A stretch of 64,000 nucleotides of DNA from Candidatus Woesearchaeota archaeon (GTDB lineage: Archaea > Nanobdellota > Nanobdellia > Woesearchaeales > JAFGUC01), in contig JAFGUC010000024.1 of assembly GCA_016938695.1 (NCBI GenBank), forward strand, positions 310,001-374,000, in the 5' to 3' direction. The notes under the pieces are model-generated. The model ran no database searches. It had not been told where the DNA came from and was given only the letters and a program-made list of their open reading frames with translations. A program made the translations under genes and the position numbers. Below, piece after piece: positions 38,961 through 45,891 of this stretch. The first letter of the stretch is position 1. Each line of letters opens with the position of its first letter.

Positions 38961-39711
38961 TGTTTCCAATTAGGAGAATACTAATTGCCATAACAACCAT
39001 TCCAATAATTATTCCAAAAATTGTTTGGTGATGATTTTCGTGATTATACGCTCTTGGTAATAATTCATCAAAACTAATAAATACCATTATTCCGGCAACC
39101 ATTCCAACAATAAAATCTAAAACGGTTGGTGTAATAAAAGTTCTCAAAAAAATAAAAGCAATAATTGCTCCGATAGGTTCAGCAAGACCAGAAATTGCAC
39201 TATAATAAAATGCCTTCCATTTACTTTTAGTAGAGTGATAAATAGGAACTGAAATTGCAATTCCTTCAGGAATATTGTGTAATGCAATAGCAATTGCTAT
39301 AGAAATTCCAAGTTTTAGATCATTTAACGCCGAAAATAAAACAGCTATACCTTCAGGAAAATTATGAATTGCAATACCAATAGCAATCATAGTTCCACAT
39401 CTTTTTAGGTTGCATACTTTTTTGGCCTCACAATTACATTCTTCTTCATAATCATGTGGGACGAAAACATCAACCAAAAATATAAGTGCCATACCTGTAA
39501 AAAAAGCAACAAGTGCATAAAAAAATCCAATACCTTCTGCACTTTCAGGTAACATTTCTGCAAAAGATACAAAAATCATAACGCCTGCAGCAAAACCCAT
39601 AAAAATATTTAGATATTTTTCATCTCTAAATTTTCTAAACCATATAACAGTACTTCCAATAGTGGTTGATAGCCCTGCAATAATTGTAAGTAAAAAAGCA
39701 TTAAATATCAT
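38956..39711 (-). CDS. ZIP family metal transporter (ZupT-like)
   Basis: It imports divalent metal ions across the membrane. About eight hydrophobic helices are seen, with the metal-site motifs AIHNFPEGIAV (helix 4) and ALHNIPEGIAIS (helix 5). A cytoplasmic loop holds CNCEAKKVC, likely a metal sensor or carrier. The 251-residue length is normal for the ZupT group, which takes up Zn, Fe or Mn. It follows a DtxR-family regulator by two bases and is co-transcribed with it, pointing to Mn or Fe as substrate. Confidence 0.9.
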   Translation of the reverse strand: MIFNAFLLTIIAGLSTTIGSTVIWFRKFRDEKYLNIFMGFAAGVMIFVSFAEMLPESAEGIGFFYALVAFFTGMALIFLVDVFVPHDYEEECNCEAKKVCNLKRCGTMIAIGIAIHNFPEGIAVLFSALNDLKLGISIAIAIALHNIPEGIAISVPIYHSTKSKWKAFYYSAISGLAEPIGAIIAFIFLRTFITPTVLDFIVGMVAGIMVFISFDELLPRAYNHENHHQTIFGIIIGMVVMAISILLIGNI

Positions 39712-39713
39712 TT

Positions 39714-40073
39714 TTATTCTCCTAGTAGTTTTTTTATTTTTAATATTGATAGTTTGGAAAAAACATGCTCCAGTTCATGTGCTTCAATGTGAATTTTGGA
39801 ATCTTTTCTTCCAAGAATTTCTTTCAAAAATTTCTCAATTAACTTATGCCTATCATATATTTCTTTAGCTAATTTGTATCCTTTATTCGTAAAATTGATC
39901 TTTGAATATTTTGAAGAATCAAGATAACCATCGATAGCTAGTTTCTTAATCATTGCAGATGCACTTGCCTTTGCGACATTAAGTTTTGATGCAATATCTG
40001 TTGTACGAACATCGGAATTTTTTATAGAAAGTCTATATATCTCAACAAGATAATCTTCTGAATTTATACTCAT
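39714..40073 (-). CDS. DtxR/MntR-family metal-dependent repressor
   Basis: Residues 1-60 form the winged helix (the recognition region is KLNVAKASASAMIKKL), and residues 65-119 form the dimerisation domain with the metal-binding EAHELEH motif (97-103). The SH3-like third domain is absent, as in MntR. The N-terminal EDYL supplies a further ligand. It is the first gene of the operon with the ZIP transporter. A candidate operator lies at 40112-40133, just ahead of the TATA box, so metal-dependent feedback on uptake is likely. Confidence 0.9.
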   Translation of the reverse strand: MSINSEDYLVEIYRLSIKNSDVRTTDIASKLNVAKASASAMIKKLAIDGYLDSSKYSKINFTNKGYKLAKEIYDRHKLIEKFLKEILGRKDSKIHIEAHELEHVFSKLSILKIKKLLGE

Positions 40074-40091
40074 GCAATAGAAAATTATTGG

Positions 40092-40104
40092 TTAGTATAT
40101 AAAT
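40092..40104 (-). promoter_or_regulatory. TATA box of the dtxR-ZIP operon
   Basis: On the minus strand the region reads AATTTATATACTAACC with the TATA core about 25 bp ahead of the ATG at 40073, so the mRNA is probably leaderless. The CTAACC at its downstream edge resembles a DtxR half-site. Confidence 0.55.
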
Positions 40105-40111
40105 TTTTTGA

Positions 40112-40133
40112 AAAGTTAGTCTAATCTAACTTT
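40112..40133. promoter_or_regulatory. Inverted repeat, candidate DtxR operator
   Basis: AAAGTTAG and CTAACTTT flank a six-base spacer (TCTAAT), a 22-bp interrupted palindrome. The GTTAG...CTAAC layout resembles known DtxR and MntR boxes (TTAGG...CCTAA). It lies directly upstream of the dtxR TATA box and also overlaps the last codons of the 331-aa gene, so it may serve partly as a terminator stem instead. Confidence 0.6.
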
Positions 40134-41074
40134 ATTCTTTTTGGAACAAATCCATGATAAAAATGATTGACAAGCGCAATAAGTTCCGGGTACGATCCCT
40201 GCTTAAAATTATTACGTGTAGATGTTCCTTCAGAACTAAATATAAAATCTATAAAATCTTTTGCAAGAGAATCTTGAGTTTCTATCCCTCGTCGAATATT
40301 AGATGCCCATTCATCAATCCAGATGTCTGATTCTTTTTTATCAATTCCTGGTTTTAATTTAAACTCCAATCCCTGCTTAGTATATTCCGTTTCAGAAATT
40401 TGTCTAAATCTATTTTCAATATCCAATAATTTATCACTACGAATTTCATCAAATTTATTTTCAAGTAAAAAATCATACATTTTTAAAATTTCAAAATCGA
40501 TTCCACGTTTTACATTACTTAAAACAAAAGCGTAAAGTTGTTCTGGTGTTTTATATTTTACAAAATTTGATTTTATGTAATTATGAGACGAGTATATGGT
40601 TTGTTTATTGACTATTGGGTTAATGTTAGATGGTATGATGTGGTTAAATTCTTTTGTTTCTTCATGTGCAATAGCTACTAAATTAGCAGGTAACTCAACA
40701 TTGGAAAATTGTTCTGGTTCTTTTATCATGAAATCAAAAAGATCGCACAAAGAATACTGATAGCCTTTTTTTGAATGTCGAATCATTCTAGTAATATAAT
40801 CATAAACACTCTCTGTGTTATTTGGGTTTAATGCAAATTCAAAATTTCTTTTGTGATACCTTAAAGAAAGTCTCTTAATATAATTGATTTGATCATTAAA
40901 TATTTTAGATGGTAAATTAACAACTTCTTCTCCAAGTTCATTTTTCATAACAAAAAAACTTATGACTGGTAAAAGTGCATTTTCAACAGATTTTCTATAC
41001 TCATCAACATTTCTGATGTATGAATTAACAAGTTTGTTTTTACTGATATTATATGAGTTATTAATTTCTACCAT
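40121..41074 (-). CDS. Uncharacterised helical protein (about 317 aa)
   Basis: Predicted mostly helical, with no membrane segment or signal peptide and no known motif. Aromatic and basic residues are frequent (YHKRNFEFALNPNNTESVYD; KSNFVKYKTPEQLYAFVL). The start at 41074 is preferred because a GATATATAAG TATA box lies about 27 bp ahead of it; an in-frame ATG at 41116 lies upstream of that box. It stands alone between the metal operon and the LysM-like gene. Function unknown. Confidence 0.6.
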   Translation of the reverse strand: MVEINNSYNISKNKLVNSYIRNVDEYRKSVENALLPVISFFVMKNELGEEVVNLPSKIFNDQINYIKRLSLRYHKRNFEFALNPNNTESVYDYITRMIRHSKKGYQYSLCDLFDFMIKEPEQFSNVELPANLVAIAHEETKEFNHIIPSNINPIVNKQTIYSSHNYIKSNFVKYKTPEQLYAFVLSNVKRGIDFEILKMYDFLLENKFDEIRSDKLLDIENRFRQISETEYTKQGLEFKLKPGIDKKESDIWIDEWASNIRRGIETQDSLAKDFIDFIFSSEGTSTRNNFKQGSYPELIALVNHFYHGFVPKRIKLD

Positions 41075-41195
41075 TTTTCTATTCAATTCAAACTTATATA
41101 TCAAATTTGTCTTCAAAACGTCTTATAATTGATTTTAAATGTCATTTAAAAACTTTACTAAAATAACTACCCACAAGTAACAACAAAAACGAAAC

Positions 41196-41204
41196 ATTTA
41201 TAAA
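41196..41204 (+). promoter_or_regulatory. TATA box of the LysM-like gene
   Basis: ATTTATAAA lies about 55 bp before the ATG at 41257. A GGGGGT Shine-Dalgarno lies nine bases ahead of the ATG. Confidence 0.55.
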
Positions 41205-41256
41205 CCTAATTACCCATTAATGACGTAATTAACACAAAAAAGGGGGTATTACAAAA

Positions 41257-42006
41257 ATGGAAAACACAAACTCGGGTATTCAAGGTATAATCGATAAAGA
41301 AAACGCAAAATTAGCAGTACAAAAGTTCAAAGATGGTGCAGCAAGATTTGGAAAAGCAGTTGCAACTACAGGAATAATCTTGGGAGTTGGAATTGGTGCA
41401 CTTGTTGTAGCAGATAAAGCAACTGATGGAAAAGTCAGTCAATTTTTGCAACATAATGTTCCTTCAGTTACAAGAGATGTTACTGTTTCATATACGGTAA
41501 GGTCTGGCGATGGTTACGGTTCAATTGCACAGCATTTTGACCAAGAAGCATCAGATATCAAATATGACGTTTACGGTGGAAGAGATAATGCAGCTCAAGT
41601 TGGTGATTTAATAAAATATGATTACAGAACTGATGCATTCATTGGATACCGAAATGGTAAACAAATTAATATGGTTTCAAATAATCCTGTTGAGAGAACA
41701 ATTGAAACAGTAGTTAGTCAACCAGTTGCAAGAGAGCAACCAGTTCAGACTCCAAGAAATTTTGGCAATGTTGACATTGAAGATGGAATCGCAAGATATA
41801 CTGTTCCAGTAAATAGTGGAATTGGTGCTTGGAGAGTTTCACAATTATTAGATGATATTACTCAAGACGATGTTTTGAAACTTCTTGAAGGAACTCAAGT
41901 AAAAGGTGGCGACATTTTTGATGTTATCTACAACAAAAAAGGCGACGCAGAATACTTAGGACTTACAAGAAACGGAAATAGAACATATGTTGAAGTATTA
42001 GATTAA
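41257..42006 (+). CDS. Membrane-anchored protein with LysM-like domain
   Basis: A cytoplasmic N-terminus (about 35 residues) and one membrane helix (residues 36-53, TTGIILGVGIGALVVADKA) are followed by an external part. There, VSYTVRSGDGYGSIAQHFDQ (about 77-96) with NAAQVGDLIKYDY resembles a LysM repeat, a fold that binds N-acetylglucosamine polymers. A second, more diverged copy may lie at 185-240 (ARYTVPVNSGIGAWRVSQLL, GDIFDVIYNK). Its stop overlaps that of the GrpB gene by four bases. It may bind a glycan in the envelope of its own or of a partner cell. Confidence 0.68.
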   Translation: MENTNSGIQGIIDKENAKLAVQKFKDGAARFGKAVATTGIILGVGIGALVVADKATDGKVSQFLQHNVPSVTRDVTVSYTVRSGDGYGSIAQHFDQEASDIKYDVYGGRDNAAQVGDLIKYDYRTDAFIGYRNGKQINMVSNNPVERTIETVVSQPVAREQPVQTPRNFGNVDIEDGIARYTVPVNSGIGAWRVSQLLDDITQDDVLKLLEGTQVKGGDIFDVIYNKKGDAEYLGLTRNGNRTYVEVLD

Positions 42007-42539
42007 TTTTTTAAAAAAGGATAGTACTTTGTAAGTGCTATTTCACTTTTTTCTTTTATCCATTCGTTTTTATGTGAACGATACTTAGAACCATCACCTC
42101 TAGAAAGTTTAATTCCTTCTTTTTTCAATTTTTCATATTCTTTACGTAATAATAAATCCTCAGAAATTAACTTTCTAAATGCTAACGGAAGAACAGACTC
42201 TGATGTATCTTTAAATGTTAAATGCACATGTACTCTTCTGTGTTTAGTAGAATATTCATAGTCACGATAGAAGAAAAACCTATTCTCTTTTGACCCTGTT
42301 TCACTAAATGTATATCCTGCTAAGGGCAACTTTTTTTTAGTAGCTATAAATTTATTGTGCTCAACAACAATTAAAATATCAACAACACCCTTACCACCAA
42401 GACCTTTAATAGATGTACTTCCTATATGAAAAATAAGAGATCCAGTTGGAACAATTTTCAAAAGTTTACTTTTCTCACTATAAAATTGTTGTTTGAATTT
42501 TTCTGAAAAAGGTCTGAATTTATATTTTTCAAATACCAT
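42003..42539 (-). CDS. GrpB/UPF0157 nucleotidyltransferase-fold protein
   Basis: The GrpB family belongs to the nucleotidyltransferase superfamily and has no firmly known reaction. Seen are the signature HIGSTSIKGLGGKGVVDILIVV (split at the GS...D pattern, residues about 38-59), then a histidine/arginine pair in HRRVHVHLT. GS at 40-41 and the DxL motif correspond to the metal and nucleotide site. The length of 178 residues is normal. It is more frequent in bacteria than archaea. Confidence 0.85.
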   Translation of the reverse strand: MVFEKYKFRPFSEKFKQQFYSEKSKLLKIVPTGSLIFHIGSTSIKGLGGKGVVDILIVVEHNKFIATKKKLPLAGYTFSETGSKENRFFFYRDYEYSTKHRRVHVHLTFKDTSESVLPLAFRKLISEDLLLRKEYEKLKKEGIKLSRGDGSKYRSHKNEWIKEKSEIALTKYYPFLKN

Positions 42540-42586
42540 CCCTACAAAAACGAAATTCTGATTTAAATTTTTATCTAAAACAAAAA

Positions 42587-42596
42587 GTTTATATAG
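42587..42596 (+). promoter_or_regulatory. TATA box of the XRE-membrane protein operon
   Basis: GTTTATATAG preceded by CAAAAA follows the local strong-promoter pattern. It lies about 31 bp ahead of the TTG start at 42623. Confidence 0.6.
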
Positions 42597-42604
42597 TAAA
42601 GCAC

Positions 42605-42618
42605 ACTTTACGTAAAGT
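42605..42618. promoter_or_regulatory. 14-bp palindrome, candidate XRE operator
   Basis: ACTTTACGTAAAGT is a perfect palindrome between the TATA box and the predicted transcription start. This is the normal place for the operator of an autoregulated XRE repressor. Confidence 0.62.
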
Positions 42619-42622
42619 TAAC

Positions 42623-42820
42623 TTGACATTAACAAAAAACAATTTGAAATATTTTAGAACCAAAGAAGGTATCAGTCAAGAAAAATTGGCTGAAAAGGTA
42701 GAAGTCACTAGGCAAACAATAATTTCAATTGAAACTGGAAAATACGTTCCAAGTTTGGAATTGGCATTAAAGTTTGCAAAACTTTTCAAATGTAAAGTCG
42801 AGGATTTATTTGGTTTGTAG
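42623..42820 (+). CDS. XRE-family HTH transcriptional regulator
   Basis: The 65-residue protein is a single Cro/C1-type helix-turn-helix domain: FRTKEGISQEKLAEKVEVTR then QTIISIETGKYVPSLELALK and VEDLFGL. It belongs to the small group often paired with DUF2178-like membrane proteins, as here. The start is TTG, immediately after the operator; no ATG is available. It is probably a dimeric repressor of its own operon. Confidence 0.9.
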   Translation: MTLTKNNLKYFRTKEGISQEKLAEKVEVTRQTIISIETGKYVPSLELALKFAKLFKCKVEDLFGL

Positions 42821-42828
42821 GTGAAAAA

Positions 42829-43224
42829 ATGAAATTAGAAATTCGAATGATGATAAAATATGCAAGTGCAATTGTTTTCATTATTGCTGGAATATTGTTT
42901 AACCAATTCAACATAGGAACAAATTTTGATATAATGGGTAGTGTTGGAAATTGGTTAATTTACGTAGGATTTGTTTCATTAGCAATTAATGTTTTACGCA
43001 CAATGAAAAGTCCAAAGAAAAAACCTGATGAAAGAGCATACTATATTGGAGCAAAAGCAAATAGGATTGTTTTTGTAGCAATAATTTTAGTTGCTTTTTT
43101 TATTATGGTTATAGACGGAATAAAACCAATAACTCTTTCATATCATTTATTCATGAGTTATTTTGTCTGTGGAATTGTATTTACATATTTCATAGCGTAT
43201 TCAATATTAAATACAATAAATTAG
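42829..43224 (+). CDS. DUF2178-like four-helix membrane protein
   Basis: Four hydrophobic helices are visible (about 10-26, 38-57, 75-95 and 104-128). Between helices 2 and 3 lies KKKPDERAYYIGAKANRIV, matching the DER...I signature of DUF2178-type proteins encoded beside XRE regulators. An AGGTGA site precedes the ATG. Function is unknown. The second membrane protein downstream shares the DER motif. Confidence 0.72.
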   Translation: MKLEIRMMIKYASAIVFIIAGILFNQFNIGTNFDIMGSVGNWLIYVGFVSLAINVLRTMKSPKKKPDERAYYIGAKANRIVFVAIILVAFFIMVIDGIKPITLSYHLFMSYFVCGIVFTYFIAYSILNTIN

Positions 43225-43233
43225 GTGGAAATT

Positions 43234-43650
43234 ATGATTGGAAATTCAAAATGGTTTACATATAGAATCTTTGGTTGGGGACTAAGACCTAAAACTAAAG
43301 AAGGTTGGTTATACATACTGATACTTGTTGGAATTTTATTTGGAATAACATTATTACCAATTCAGCAATTATACAAGACCTACACAATAATTGCAATAGT
43401 AACACTAGTTTTACTAGATACAATGCATATAATGATGCAACTAGGAAAACATCATGACGAACGAGAACGCTATCATCAATTGTTAATTGAAAGAAATTGT
43501 TCTTTTGCAGCAATTGCAGCATTAATTGGTATTGTGATTTATGATGCAATAACAAACCCTACTGTTGTTAATAATACGGCAGTAATCGTGTTGTGTGTTA
43601 TGGTTTTAACAAAAATCGGATCATGGATTTATGTTAAAAAATTTTTTTAA
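43234..43650 (+). CDS. Second DER-motif membrane protein of the XRE operon
   Basis: Four hydrophobic helices flank a HHDERERYHQLLIERN loop, similar to DERAYYIGAKANR in the gene before it, so the two are probably distant paralogues and may form a complex. The start is set at 43234 because the AGGTGG Shine-Dalgarno overlaps the GTG at 43225 that would otherwise be the start. About 138 residues. Function unknown. Confidence 0.7.
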   Translation: MIGNSKWFTYRIFGWGLRPKTKEGWLYILILVGILFGITLLPIQQLYKTYTIIAIVTLVLLDTMHIMMQLGKHHDERERYHQLLIERNCSFAAIAALIGIVIYDAITNPTVVNNTAVIVLCVMVLTKIGSWIYVKKFF

Positions 43651-43719
43651 TTTCAATTCTATTAGAAACTATCAACAGTTATTTATATCTAAATACTTTA
43701 GAGAATACTTGGTGATATT

Positions 43720-44301
43720 ATGAAACTATTAAGTTTATTATTAATTGGAATAATTTTTGTTGCAGGTTGTACCCAAACACAAAATACACAAATAGCAAAT
43801 CCTGCTTCACAAAATTGCAAAGCACTAGGTGGAACATTAGAAATCTTAGAAAATGAAAATGGTCAATATGGTGTGTGTACGTTGCCAGATGGAAGAGTTT
43901 GCGAAGAGTGGGCACTATACAGAAACGAATGTGAAGAGCCATTAAAATGTACAAAAGAATATATGCCTGTTTGTGGTGCAGATGGAAATACTTATTCAAA
44001 CCCTTGTATGGCTGGAAAAGTAGAAATTGCATATAACGGAACTTGTGACACATCAATAACTGATTTTAAATCCTGTGAAGATGCAGGATATCCAATAATG
44101 GAAAGCTATCCTAGACAGTGTTCAGCAAATGGAAATACTTACATTGAAATTATAGAACATGTTTGCACCAATGAAGAAAAACAAGCAGAAATCTGTACAA
44201 TGGAATATGTGCCTGTTTGCGGTTCAGACAATGTTACATATGGAAATGGCTGTTCAGCATGTTCATCAAAAGTTGATAGTTGGTCATTTGGTGAATGTTA
44301 G
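43720..44301 (+). CDS. Lipoprotein with DUF333 and two Kazal-type inhibitor domains
   Basis: A lipobox (IFVAGC, Cys17) follows an 11-residue hydrophobic core, making this a candidate substrate of LspA. A DUF333 module (about 28-72, [12 protein letters not shown], then [20 protein letters not shown]) is followed by a Kazal domain (about 77-111, [18 protein letters not shown]), a short Cys-bearing segment with [11 protein letters not shown], and a second Kazal domain (about 158-193, [16 protein letters not shown]). Kazal domains inhibit serine proteases. A protective role at the cell surface against proteases of other cells is inferred. A GGTGA site precedes the start. Confidence 0.85.
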   Translation: MKLLSLLLIGIIFVAGCTQTQNTQIANPASQNCKALGGTLEILENENGQYGVCTLPDGRVCEEWALYRNECEEPLKCTKEYMPVCGADGNTYSNPCMAGKVEIAYNGTCDTSITDFKSCEDAGYPIMESYPRQCSANGNTYIEIIEHVCTNEEKQAEICTMEYVPVCGSDNVTYGNGCSACSSKVDSWSFGEC

Positions 44302-44337
44302 AAAAGTTTTTTAAATTCTTTTTACTTTTCTTTTTAC

Positions 44338-44802
44338 ATGAAAGTAAAATTAAAGACATTATCACTTTCAGTCATTGGATGTTTACTAGTAGGTTTCTTG
44401 AGTTCATTTTTCACAACAAAAAGCATTCCGACATGGTATGCACAACTACAAAAACCAATATTTAACCCGCCAAACTGGATATTTGGACCTGTATGGACTG
44501 TTCTTTACATAATGATGGGAGTTTCATTATACTTAGTGCTATCCTCAAAAAAACACAATAAACAAGGAATACGTGTGTTTGTGATACAATTGATATTAAA
44601 CTTTTTTTGGTCAATAATATTTTTCGGGTTAAAACTGCCAATTCTGGCTTTAATTGAGATATTAGCACTTTGGATATTCATATTCATAACAATTTTAGAA
44701 TTCAAAAAAACCTCAAAATTGGCTTCTAATCTATTATGGCCATATTTAGCGTGGGTTAGTTTCGCAACTATACTGAATCTGTCAATTGTAATTTTAAATT
44801 AA
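44338..44802 (+). CDS. tspO: TspO/MBR family protein
   Basis: TspO proteins are five-helix membrane proteins that bind and photo-oxidise porphyrins and are linked to stress responses. The signature is complete: WYAQLQKPIFNPPNWIFGPV, then WTVLYIMMGVS, a WSIIFFGLK helix, LWIFIFITI, and WPYLAWVSFATILN at the end. The length of 154 residues is normal. It is a single gene following the Kazal lipoprotein, with a TATA-like element in the short gap. Confidence 0.93.
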   Translation: MKVKLKTLSLSVIGCLLVGFLSSFFTTKSIPTWYAQLQKPIFNPPNWIFGPVWTVLYIMMGVSLYLVLSSKKHNKQGIRVFVIQLILNFFWSIIFFGLKLPILALIEILALWIFIFITILEFKKTSKLASNLLWPYLAWVSFATILNLSIVILN

Positions 44803-44824
44803 AAAAGAAAAAGATAAAAAAAAT

Positions 44825-45022
44825 TTATTCATTGCTTAATGAAACGTTTTCTGCTTTAGGGCCTCTTTCACCTTGAACAATCTCAAAAGTAACAGAGTCT
44901 CCATCTTTAAGGGAAACGCCTTCGTTAAGTCCAGAAATATGAACAAAATAATCTTTACCATCTTCAGCTGTAACAAAACCAAAACCTTTGGATTCGTTAA
45001 AAAATTTTACTTTTCCATTCAT
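44825..45022 (-). CDS. Cold-shock domain protein
   Basis: This is a single-domain CspA-type RNA chaperone of 65 residues. It carries RNP1 KGFGFV (12-17), RNP2 YFVHI (25-29), and the usual GKVKFFNESKGFGF start and QGERGPKAENV end. Such proteins are mostly bacterial but occur in some archaea. A long leader of about 150 nt lies between its promoter and the ATG, unlike most genes here. Confidence 0.95.
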   Translation of the reverse strand: MNGKVKFFNESKGFGFVTAEDGKDYFVHISGLNEGVSLKDGDSVTFEIVQGERGPKAENVSLSNE

Positions 45023-45174
45023 TTTAAATAAACCTCGTGGGGTATTATCGTTATTAGAAAGTCACTTCAAAAAATTAATTCAATAAGAAAAAACCAATCA
45101 AAGCCATTCTAACGCAAAAAGACAATTTTATTCATCTAATTTTTAATAATACCATCCTGAAACTGATGTTTCAT
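45023..45174 (-). promoter_or_regulatory. Long 5' leader of the cold-shock gene
   Basis: The predicted start, about 25 bp after the TATA box, is near 45174. The first bases (45158-45173) can form a hairpin with TGAAAC and GTTTCA arms. No gene or riboswitch family is recognised. A GAGGT site precedes the ATG. The layout recalls bacterial cspA leaders. Confidence 0.5.
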
Positions 45175-45194
45175 CATATAATAAACAACTCCTG

Positions 45195-45204
45195 TTTATA
45201 AGTT
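45195..45204 (-). promoter_or_regulatory. TATA box of the cold-shock gene
   Basis: On the minus strand CTTATAAACA is the only good TATA-like element in the region upstream of the cold-shock gene. Confidence 0.5.
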
Positions 45205-45252
45205 TTTCATTTTTGAGTATAAAATATAAAGGAAATCCTCTATTTTCGGGTT

Positions 45253-45783
45253 ATGGACCAAAAATCAATAGGAATGATTATACTTGTTTTTGGAATTATC
45301 ATAGGAATATTCACATTAACAATGAAAATTCATGAAGAATCCTATATAAACAGTATTATCAAGGAAAAAGGTACCTGTTATTTAGCTGATGGTACTTGTT
45401 TGCATGAAGATAGATCAGTTTTACCCTATGTGTTTGGTTGGTCCATTTCTCTATCGATGATTGTTTTTGGGTTATATTTGGCATTTATGGACAAAACATC
45501 GGAAAAAATCCAAAAAACACATGAAGTATTCACTAAAATAATGGATGATTCCAATGATAAAAGTAAATTTGACGCATTTTTAGAAGGATTTTCAAGTGAT
45601 GAAAAAAAGGTTTTGAGTGCCATAAAAGAACAAGATGGAATAAAACAATCAACGCTAAGATTCAGAACGGATTTGTCTAAAGCAACATTATCTTTGATAT
45701 TAAAATCTTTAGAAGAACGTAAGTTTATTTCACGAAATGAAAAAGGAAAAACTAAAGAAATATACTTAATAAAAAAATTTTAA
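45253..45783 (+). CDS. Membrane-anchored winged-helix protein
   Basis: Two membrane helices (about 7-24 and 58-78) flank a loop with two cysteines (GTCYLADGTCLHED) that should lie outside. Residues about 115-176 form a winged helix (EKKVLSAIKEQDGIKQSTLR, then DLSKATLSLILKSLEERKFI). This is the known archaeal layout of a membrane-bound MarR/ArsR-like regulator. Its place ahead of the copper transport genes suggests that it senses metal or redox state outside and controls them; that is inference. The TATA box near 45217 precedes it. Confidence 0.8.
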   Translation: MDQKSIGMIILVFGIIIGIFTLTMKIHEESYINSIIKEKGTCYLADGTCLHEDRSVLPYVFGWSISLSMIVFGLYLAFMDKTSEKIQKTHEVFTKIMDDSNDKSKFDAFLEGFSSDEKKVLSAIKEQDGIKQSTLRFRTDLSKATLSLILKSLEERKFISRNEKGKTKEIYLIKKF

Positions 45784-45791
45784 GAAAATCA

Positions 45792-45831
45792 TTTCTAAAC
45801 AATAAGAATCAATAATTCGTGGTTTCTAAAC
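45792..45831. promoter_or_regulatory. Direct repeats upstream of the copper operon
   Basis: TTTCTAAAC occurs at 45792-45800 and 45823-45831, 31 bp apart, about three helical turns. They lie ahead of a TATA-like TATTTAATC near 45862 and the ATG at 45892. Two identical half-sites on one face of the helix suggest a regulator binding site. Confidence 0.45.
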
Positions 45832-45891
45832 GTTATAGTCCATGATTTTTTAATAAAATGGTATTTAATCTTGTATACATTCTAAAACTTC

